Origin: Tupaia tana
Taxonomy: Eukaryota > Chordata > Mammalia > Scandentia > Tupaiidae
DNA length: 64,000 bases
Direction of reading: 5' to 3'
Assembly: GCA_026018925.1 (NCBI GenBank)
Contig: JAKSZU010000006.1
Location: forward strand, 190,351,449 to 190,415,448
Below the pieces are notes generated by a model. The model was given only the letters and a program-made list of their open reading frames with translations. It did no database searches and had not been told where the DNA came from. Positions within the stretch are counted from its first letter, which is position 1, and each line of letters begins with the position of its first letter. Of this stretch, positions 56,264-64,000 are shown in pieces. The translations under genes were made by a program, and so were the position numbers.

Positions 56264-57340
56264 AATAAACTGAAATAGCAGTACAAATTTAGGGAAGTTT
56301 TCTTAGTGCGAACCCTGCCAGTTCTTTCAATCTTTCTTTTTCTCTTCTTACTGATAAAGTATGACTAATGTCTATGCTAACTCATTAGACTGTTTTGAGG
56401 GAATTAAGAGGTAAAGTTTACACTTTTACATTTTTGTTAAATTATAAGATACATTAAAATACAATTTCCAACTATGATCATTGCTATTATTGTAATATTA
56501 ATAATAATGTTGCATGCCTTCCAGATGGAAAGTTTTTATTGATTCAAAATACCTCTAATTTATGCCTTCTTATTGTTTTAATACATACACCTTAAATGCT
56601 GAAATTTTTAATCTGTTGGTATAGTTCATTTGGTCATATATACATTGTGGAAAGTAAAAGATTATTCAATATACTTATTTAAGTACTTTACTAGAAACTT
56701 TCAAGGCAGTAAAGTTAGAGAGTCCTAGTCTAAATGATGCTAGATCTCTTTAAAATAATGTTTTTGCAAATTGGACAAATAGCAATTACTAAACAGAATA
56801 CCAACAGTGATAAATACTCTAATTTCAGCCTGTCAAAAACTAAGCAAAGACTAAGAGGAAGTGCATGATAGGAAACATCTGTTCTCTTCTCAGTCCTACT
56901 GAGAAATGATGAGGATACACCTTTTGACAATAAATAAATACATAAATAATAAATAGAATAAAAATTTAAAAGCAAGAGAATTTTTTTGTCACACTGCCTT
57001 ACTGAGTTAAAGAATGAATCTGCAATTTAAAAAAATGAAAGGGGTGTTCCCTAGTGATTAAAACACAATAAAAAGGCTTTGAATAATTGTATTTCCGTAT
57101 TCCAGCGAAGAGATTAATGAGAGCTTAATTTAGAACTTTAAAGACAAAAGAATTAACAAGGTGTATCCCTAATGAGTAAGATTCCAACCCATTTTGCGAT
57201 GATTCCTTTGTCTTTAACATTAGAAAGACTTGTTTATAAGGTAAACTTAGGCACTGAAAGATATTTTTATTGAAAGTTCAGTTACACTCACACACACACA
57301 TAATATTAATACAGATAATTACATGTATCTGGCCTATATC
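56264..57340. other. Unassigned AT-rich sequence, 1.1 kb
   Basis: Nothing recognised. Confidence 0.5.
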
Positions 57341-57351
57341 AAATTCAGAAA

Positions 57352-57598
57352 GGGGCCAACCCTGTAGCCTAGTGATTAAATAGAGCCAGATTCCACATGG
57401 TGGACCACAGTTCAATTCCCTGCCCAGGAGGTTTGGAAAACACACCAGGCACCTGTACCTGTGTACCCAAATCCCAACAGGAGAAAATAATGGAAGAGAA
57501 GGGATTGTGGTGCAACCATGCACCATTGAAGGTTGTTTCTCCTCCATCTTTCTCTGTGTCTGTCTCTCTCTGCCAACAGTATGTGCCCTTAGGCAAAA
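57352..57598 (+). mobile_element. Family B SINE
   Basis: 'ggggccaaccctgtagccta', B box 'cacagttcaattccc', body, CT block. Short target-site duplication 'aaattcag' 57341-57348 and 57599-57606. Confidence 0.88.
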
Positions 57599-57606
57599 AA
57601 ATTCAG

Positions 57607-57962
57607 TTATCAGGAACTTTAGATGACTATCTGTGGTGAATAGTTGCATTTAGCTGGTGGTTTTCATTCTACAGAGTACAGTTCAGAGCTTAGAAGTTTA
57701 AATTGGCAAAGATAGCCTTAGAAAGGGAAGCATGATAAAATGTCAGGCAGATAGAGAAAAGGACGTGGTGAGGACGTGGTGTGTAAAAGTTACAGGCTGG
57801 ATGATCAGATCCTGAGTAATCAAGTCACAACTCTGTTGAAATCTATTTGCTTAATGTTTAATCCTTTCTAGTTATGCTCATATTGAAATTCCATATGATT
57901 TGAAACAAATTTCCAAATCTTTTATAAATCCTGATATAAGAGTATAGTGAAATATTAAATAC
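57607..57962. other. Unassigned sequence
   Basis: Contains an 11-bp tandem duplication near 57762-57783 ('ggacgtggtg' twice). Otherwise nothing recognised. Confidence 0.5.
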
Positions 57963-58211
57963 ATTTTAAAAAATTTTCTATAAGACACATACACTCTCTG
58001 GAGAGAGCTACTGAGACAGAGAGATAGAGAGAGAAAGCATCCCCAGGGCAGATGGCTATGCTTCAGTCTCTCCTCCTCCATTCTCCTCTTATGGATTTGG
58101 GCATGCATGCACACACATCCAACAAGTTTTTTCAGGCTGCTGGTGCAGAACTCAAATCACTCGGTTGACCATGTGCAGTACAGCCGTCTTAACCATAATG
58201 TCACTGGCTGA
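57963..58211 (-). mobile_element. Family A SINE, diverged
   Basis: 'ctataagacacatacactct', GA block, body complement, decayed B box, head complement 'ccataatgtcactggctg'. Confidence 0.85.
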
Positions 58212-59495
58212 TACAGATAATGATTATATATTATCTACTTAATTTTACATTGATGAGAGATTTCTAGAAAATATTACCACCTCATCAAAATTCTCAGTCA
58301 CTTAATCTCTGTCTCTTCACAAATTTAGACCCAGTATATATATATATATTTTTTTTTTCTATTGTATAAAATAAGGTTCAAATATAACATTAACACTGAA
58401 TGACTAGCCTGTAAGTACAATTTTAATCCATTTACCTTATACAGACCCTACCTTAGTAGTTTTTTAAACTACTGAACTTCTGTATTGCATTGGTGTTTGA
58501 TGGCACTTTTGTCATGTGATATCAACTCCATTAGATAAGAGACATAAAAATCAAATTTTAATTTTATATGGGAGAATAAAACATAAATCCATTTAGTAAA
58601 ACAAGTAGATCACAATGGAGTTAAAATTTTTGTCATGTAATGTCAACTTTATTAGACTACAATGAAGTTAAAACATTTTTTGACTTAGCAAACCAAGTAT
58701 TGTATAAATTACATGTAAGAAAACAGTTAATTAATACTTTTAATCTGATTAACTAGTGATTCCTATCATATCCTGAATCAAGCTAAGTGAGAAATAGAAA
58801 TCTAAGTTTGCTTGTTTGACTTTTCCGGTGAACTTTAGTCCCGTTGAGGTCAATGTATACGTAACAACTTGCAATTATTCACCAATTACTTCCACACCTT
58901 GTATGCACTAGAATAAAATATTGCAGTGACTTTTTTGTCTTTAGAAAAGAATCACAGCTCTTTCTTCACTCTATGCCAAGCTGAACATGTTCACACGCCT
59001 CAACTATTGCTCATAATGCAATATATCACATGCTATCTACATTAACTCTACAAAAAAAAAGAATAAACATTACATAAATTTAGAATGCCACTGAAAGTAA
59101 ATTATTCAACAGTTATGTACATTGAGCACTCATGGCTACATGGATTCAGCTATGGAAAGAAAACAATACAGATAGCCACTAATGTTAAAGAATTTAAACT
59201 TCACATGAGACATAATTTGAGTTGCACCTGGGAATTCATCGTGATTCCTGAATCTTAGTCATAAGAACCAATAAATTTCCCTTTTCTTGTCTAAGCTTTT
59301 TGGATAAGATAGTTGTTGTTCATAACAGAGAGAACCCTGGCTAAATGAACTTATTGCCTGCTGTCAGGATTTAATAAAGAGGTGAAACTGGATGCACTAA
59401 GTCTGGGTATAAAACAAGTTTAAAATTTAACTATTTCAATAATTATGCTACCATATATTGGCTTATCATTTACTGATTGAAAACACATTGCCAAA
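58212..59495. other. Unassigned AT-rich sequence, 1.3 kb
   Basis: (TA)n at 58336-58350. 59100-59215 weakly resembles an L2/MIR3 end ('gtacattgagcactcatggc'). 58600-58690 holds two similar lines ('tttttgtcatgtaatgtcaa' and, earlier at 58506, 'ttttgtcatgtgatatcaac'). Confidence 0.45.
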
Positions 59496-59505
59496 ATCAG
59501 TAGTT

Positions 59506-59758
59506 TGTTTTGTTTTGTTTTCCCATAGGGTGTGATTGCTCACTGGAGAGAAACAGAGAGAGAAATGGATAAATCACCCCCCTCCCTCCATGGGGGATGG
59601 CCATGCCACAACCCTGTGTTCTCTATTCTCTTCCTGGGATTTTGGGCATACATGCATATGTACTCAGCATAATTCTCAAGTCACCAGATCCAGGACTCCA
59701 GCCATGAATGGCCATGTGGGAGTCCAGCATCTCAACCACCATGCCACCTTCTGGCCTC
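59506..59758 (-). mobile_element. Family A SINE, long form
   Basis: Complement of tail 'tagggtgtgattgctcactg', GA block, body, head complement 'catgccaccttctggcc'. Target-site duplication 'atcagtagtt' 59496-59505 and 'atcaatagtt' 59759-59768. Confidence 0.92.
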
Positions 59759-59768
59759 ATCAATAGTT

Positions 59769-60186
59769 CTCTTAATTGTCTTAATAATTCTTTGAAATTT
59801 GTTTATTCCCCAATAAGTTCTAACCGATTTTTTTTTTTTTTATACTGGATTTTAGGGGCAAATCTCATGACCCAAATCTTCTTTTTGCCAGAGCAAGAGG
59901 TACACTTAGTTTGTTTGGATTTTAATGAACTGGGTATCAGTATTCAGTGTTGCCTGAATGACAGTGGTTTGCAATTTTTTTCTTGTTACAGGAAAACTGT
60001 ATCCCTAATGTCCAAATGCCACTTGAGTCACAAAGCCTTTACTGTTTCCTCCCTTTCCTCCATTCCCAAGGGAATTGTTCTTGATAAGGATGGTTATTTT
60101 TTGTGTATTTCCCAAGCTCCCTACTTTTTCTAATGTCTTGGTTTAGGAATATAAAGATCAATTTAAATGTATATTGGGAATTATAT
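59769..60186. other. Unassigned sequence with a fortuitous long frame
   Basis: A 141-codon frame starts inside the SINE and crosses this stretch. The peptide shows no domain, and composition is not coding-like. Confidence 0.5.
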
Positions 60187-60560
60187 TAGTTTGCTAGAGC
60201 TATCATCATAAAATACTATACACTCGGTGGCTTAAACAACAGAAATTTATTTTCTTACAGTTCTGGAAGGTAGAAATCCAAAAACAAGTGGTCAGTAGTT
60301 TGGTTTTATTCAGAGGTTTCTCTCCTTGGCTTGCAGATGGCCTGCTCACTGTGTTCCCCATGGTCATCTATCTGTGTTGTCTGTAGTATAATCCCCCCTT
60401 TAAAAAAATAGTTATATTGGATTGGCTCACCCCAAACATCTCATTTTAATTTATCTCTTTAAAGACGCTGCCTTCAAATACCATCATATTCTGAGATATT
60501 GGAGGTTAGGCCTTCAACATACAATTTTGGGGAAGACAGAAACAATAACAGCCGAAGTTT
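60187..60560 (-). mobile_element. Old LTR (ERVL/MaLR class), near full-length
   Basis: Plus-strand landmarks in order: 'tattagtttgctagagctat', 'ggtggcttaaacaacagaaa', 'tctccttggcttgcagatgg', 'atattggattggctcacccc', 'aggttaggccttcaacatac', 'acaataacag'. This is a well-known ancient mammalian LTR. The strand is my best guess, based on the reverse complement starting with 'tgtta'. Fossil, diverged. Confidence 0.7.
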
Positions 60561-61489
60561 TCTGCTCCTTCTTCATTCTTCTCTCACAAAATGAAAACTA
60601 TGAGAGAATGATCCTCATATTTCAACATACACACCATGCAATACATATATTTGAAATTATAATGCTGGGCATGCTACTTTGGAATTAGATTACCAAATTA
60701 TCATCAATAATCATATGTCAAGTTGAAATGGCTGAATGGACACATCTTATAAACCATACTCTATTACATGTATCAAAGTCATTTGATTACATGAAAGGAT
60801 AAATGCTTACTCTTGTATTTTCCCAGCATAACAAGTTATCACTCTGATAAAAAAAGTATTTCTGCAGGGTGTTATTTTTTCTCATATGCCTCCACTTTCA
60901 AATATTTAAGCTAAAATGTGCATATTCCTGACTGCCTTGTGCTTTTGCCTTGTTCTATTTCATGTGCAACCAGGACATTATTTCATCTGGTATTTCATTT
61001 AACTTTGTAGCTTTCTCCTTTGTAATAGGAAGCGTGGAACTCCTCTGAACTTTTCTTTTGGAGTTTCTTTGCTGATAGAATTCCTGTTGCCCTAGAGCGG
61101 ATTGTAAATGGAAAATCTATTAGGTTCTTGTCATTTCAGCCTGTGAGTAGATTTAGTAACTTTAGAGTACAATGACATGAAAGAAGTGGATGCTCAATCT
61201 GTCCCTGCAACTGTGTACTCATATGAATTCTGTACTTCATTTTATCTTCAATTGATGGCAGGCTTTCTGTTTCTGACTGAAATATGTCAAGCTGTACTGA
61301 GACCAGAATTTTCCAAAGCACCTGCAGTACAATCTCATCATGTATCCAATAACTAAGCGTCTTCTAAAATATCTTGATGCCTAAGAAAAAAGACATGAAT
61401 AAAAGGTAAAGAATTAATAGAGACAAAATAACCACTATAAATTAGTTTCCCCCAGGATTGAGATTGCCAAATTCAGTTGTTATTCGTTT
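60561..61489. other. Unassigned sequence, 0.9 kb
   Basis: Nothing recognised. Confidence 0.5.
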
Positions 61490-61640
61490 TTTGCTCTGTC
61501 ACTCACTGCCCGGACAAGTTTTATGCCTCAGTTTCTTCAAATAGGGAATTAACATTCCTTAGAGTATACATCATACTTAACCAATAATGATAATGACTTG
61601 GACAAATGAAAGTGAGTATAAATCCTGAGTGCATTCCACA
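61490..61640 (+). mobile_element. MIR, diverged
   Basis: 'gctctgtcactcactgcccg', 'tatgcctcagtttcttcaaa' and 'gggaattaacattccttaga' follow the MIR core order. Confidence 0.65.
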
Positions 61641-62215
61641 CACCAATGAAAATAATAATTGCCTTCTCTATGAAGGTTCTCACTAAATAGATTCTCCAAA
61701 AGAATTGCAGTTATGATAACCGGAAACAATAGAAGGCAATTTCAACCTAAGATAAAATTAGTAATTTAAACCAGGAGTCAGGGGCTGAAATGCATTCTTT
61801 TTAATTGCCAGGTTCTTCACTTCTAAAATTGGTTTACTATATCAATTGTTGTGCAGTTCTCTAAATTTTTATACAATACTTTTGAATGGATAAGGAAATG
61901 TCTGTGGTTAATATTTTACGTAACAATACATAAAATAATTCACAGGGAAAAAATTTATAGCTGTTTTTACCTATAATTTCCACTTGTTTTTCCCTTTCAG
62001 ATTTCTCTGTTGAGGGAAGCAGACCAATAATACTGAAGAAAACACCTTCAGAAAATTTAGTAAATTTACTCCTAGAAATCCTAGGTACCCAACCATCTAC
62101 TTCTTTCAGATTTTATTTCTTTTGTTATGATTTTTTTAAAACTCATGATTGACATTTAACAAAAATGATGTTGAAAATCAAAATATATTCTTTTAAGTGT
62201 TATAGGGGAGAATCA
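61641..62215. other. Unassigned sequence
   Basis: Nothing recognised. Confidence 0.5.
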
Positions 62216-62582
62216 AATCCAAACCCCCCTTTTTTCTGTTTTAGGTTCATAGATGATATCCCTATGGCAAAAGATGGATTAACAAGAGAAAAGCACACAA
62301 ATGTATTTCATGTAAGCTTTACTTGACAAGGGAGTCTTCACAAATGAAGATCCAAAGAAACAGGGGAACACGTGTGTTTCTATAGGCAGTCATGCAGAGG
62401 TATAGTTGGAAAACAAAAGAGTATGATCTAATGGTAATAAACCGGGTAGGACTTAGCAGAGCTTGTTTGTTCAGATTCTTCTTGGCGTCTCTGAGTCTTT
62501 GAGAATAAGGATGTTCCTTTCCTCTGGGTATAAGGTGGGCACCTCTGTAATGAAGGTTTATGACCTACTTCAGAAGGTCATA
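62216..62582. mobile_element. Possible old interspersed repeat (LTR-like?)
   Basis: 'ggagtcttcacaaatgaaga', 'atccaaagaaacaggggaac' and 'tgacctacttcagaaggtca' have the flavour of an ancient mammalian LTR-type repeat, but I cannot name the family. Confidence 0.3.
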
Positions 62583-62592
62583 TTATTCTTTC

Positions 62593-62719
62593 TTTTTTTA
62601 AAAAAATATCCATTCACTTATTTTAATTTGACCACACACACACACACAGAGGGAAAGTGAAAAGCAAGCCACCAGGTCCAGGACTTGAACTGTGGTCGGC
62701 CACCATGCCACCTGCTTGA
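62593..62719 (-). mobile_element. Family A SINE, short form with deletion
   Basis: (CA)n within the GA block, B box complement 'acttgaactgtggtcgg', then directly 'ccaccatgccacctgct', so about 20 bp of head are missing. Flanks 'ttattctttc' (62583-62592) and 'tcattctttc' (62720-62729) look like the target-site duplication. Confidence 0.88.
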
Positions 62720-62729
62720 TCATTCTTTC

Positions 62730-64000
62730 ATGGCCTTGCTGCAGGAGAGAAGGGCAAAGCGAAGGTGAGAGTGACTTTCCTGATTCTGCTGTTTCCTTAC
62801 ATGTCAATGTGTTATATTTTGGGATAGCATGTTCTGGATTTCAAGAGTGTCCAAAATTATAAATCAATGACGAATTGCAACATAGCATTCGAAGTCAATG
62901 TAATTGAATTTACTTGTGTATGTCATTACATTGAGTTCTATAACCCAAATCAATATTAAATCCTGGTTTTGAAAACAGCCACTCACTCCCTAAGAATAGT
63001 TGGAGTAAATTTAACTATACAGGCCAATTCTGTCATATAATAGTAAATACGTTTCATAAAGGTCATTGTGACATTACTCTTCCATGAATATATAGCTTGT
63101 GAATTTGGCAAGTCAAAAATATGATCTGACTTTTTCTTACAGAATAAATTTTTTATTGCAATTTTAGTTTCAAGTTCTAAACAAAACTAGAGGGTAGAAA
63201 AGATTAGAAAATAAGTTTTAAAGTACCTAGAATATTTTTAGTGCTTCCTGGGGACTTTAGTAAATTTCTGTGGTCCATCAATTTCCTGACATCCTAGACT
63301 ATTTCATCTCTTTTATTTTTTTCCTTCTCTAGGTCTGAGATATCTCTTCTTGCCTCTTTTCTTTTGTATTTGTAATCTTGATTTCTTTTCCATTTGGAAA
63401 ATGGAAAGAGTCAGAGAGTTATTTTTCAGCACAACATCCACCAGCCAACCTCCATCTGCTTCCATTTACTCCTTATTTTCTTGTAACCAGTGGAAGAAGG
63501 AAGGCCAGGACTCGTACCTACATCCAGGCTTTCCCCTCATTCACGGCCAGCACTTCTAACTTGCTAAAGTATGTTATTTCAATAACTTCTTTGTCATCCA
63601 CTCTCAAATTTTCTTCCTCTACTGCATTAGTCCTAGCCAAACACACACATAAACATACTGAAGTATGTCCAATCTTAAAAACAAGTAATTTATTTTAATA
63701 AAAATCCAATTCACCCTACTTCCCTTTTGCGCTCCCATCCCATTTTTCTTATCCCTTTTACAGAAAAACTCCTCAGCAGTGTTGCCTCCTATTGCTTTCT
63801 CTACTCCTTTCTTTTTATTCTTTCTTTAACCCAGGTAATCAGGTTTTCATCTGCATTACTCTATTGAAACAGCTTTTTATATACTACTTAGTACATTTAT
63901 TCACTTATTCATTTGTGAAAAAAAATTTGAGCACCTACTATATGCCATTATCTCCAAAAACATAGTAAATAAGAACCTTAGAAACATTTTTTTTTCTGGG
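62730..64000. other. Unassigned sequence to window end
   Basis: No gene. 63895-63990 resembles an L2/MIR3 end ('gagcacctactatatgccat'). 63410-63550 is pyrimidine-rich with an overlapping pair of short frames that show no family features. Confidence 0.45.

Noticed and set aside
59708-60133. 141-codon frame
   Set aside because: Begins inside a SINE and has no recognisable domain. A processed pseudogene was considered but no gene match came to mind.

Overview
The window is non-coding DNA from a placental mammal, probably intergenic or deep intronic. It is AT-rich and CpG-poor, and no exon, RNA gene or open frame in it can be defended as a host gene. Almost everything recognisable is transposable-element sequence. 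The most conspicuous component is a tRNA-derived SINE family (called family A here), with about 54 copies on both strands covering roughly a fifth of the window. Full-length copies are about 265 bp. They have a tRNA-like head with A and B boxes, a GC-rich body, a CT-rich block and an A-tail, and many are flanked by matching target-site duplications (TSDs). A shorter form (about 160 bp) and a form with a longer head (called family B) are older relatives. A second SINE family (called C) has an AATAAA-containing tail.

Lineage: Alu arrays, rodent B1/B2, lagomorph C repeats, the afrotherian AfroSINE signature and the carnivore, horse and bovid SINEs are all absent. One chimeric retroposon at 35489-36019 carries two 7SL/Alu-like arms. 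7SL-derived SINEs are known only from Euarchontoglires. Together with the dense tRNA SINE, this makes a treeshrew (Scandentia, whose Tu SINEs include 7SL- and tRNA-derived types) my best guess, but I could not compare with any library.

Layout. 0-7 kb: a MaLR LTR tail, an L2 fragment, an L1 3'-end fragment and a dense SINE cluster. 7-11.5 kb: two 5'-truncated LINE-1 ORF2 pieces, one split by a SINE, then an L2. 12-18 kb: SINEs, microsatellites, and an MLT1-like and an MST-like LTR, each split by a SINE. 18-23 kb: a SINE-poor stretch with an old L1 fragment. 23-30 kb: nested SINEs, mariner-like MITEs, MIRs and L1 3' ends. 30-37 kb: sparse, with an unclassified 208-bp retroposon and the 7SL chimera. 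37-45 kb: young SINEs, a 31-bp homopurine minisatellite, a GC-richer unassigned block and L2s. 45.7-48.4 kb: a long SINE-free stretch. 48-56 kb: SINE clusters, an L2, and a diverged local duplication (52.2 and 55.5 kb) beside a quasi-palindrome. 56-64 kb: mostly unassigned, with scattered SINEs, an LTR and MIR remnants.

No genes work together here. The functional logic is L1-driven retroposition: the SINEs and L1 ends carry the A-tails and TSDs expected of that machinery. Nested insertions give a relative order: LTRs, L2, MIR and MITEs first, then short and B-type SINEs, then long family-A copies. I found no previously undescribed gene system. The most unusual items are the 7SL chimera, the unclassified 208-bp retroposon, the duplication/quasi-palindrome locus and a 30-bp transplanted segment at 12.6/13.4 kb.
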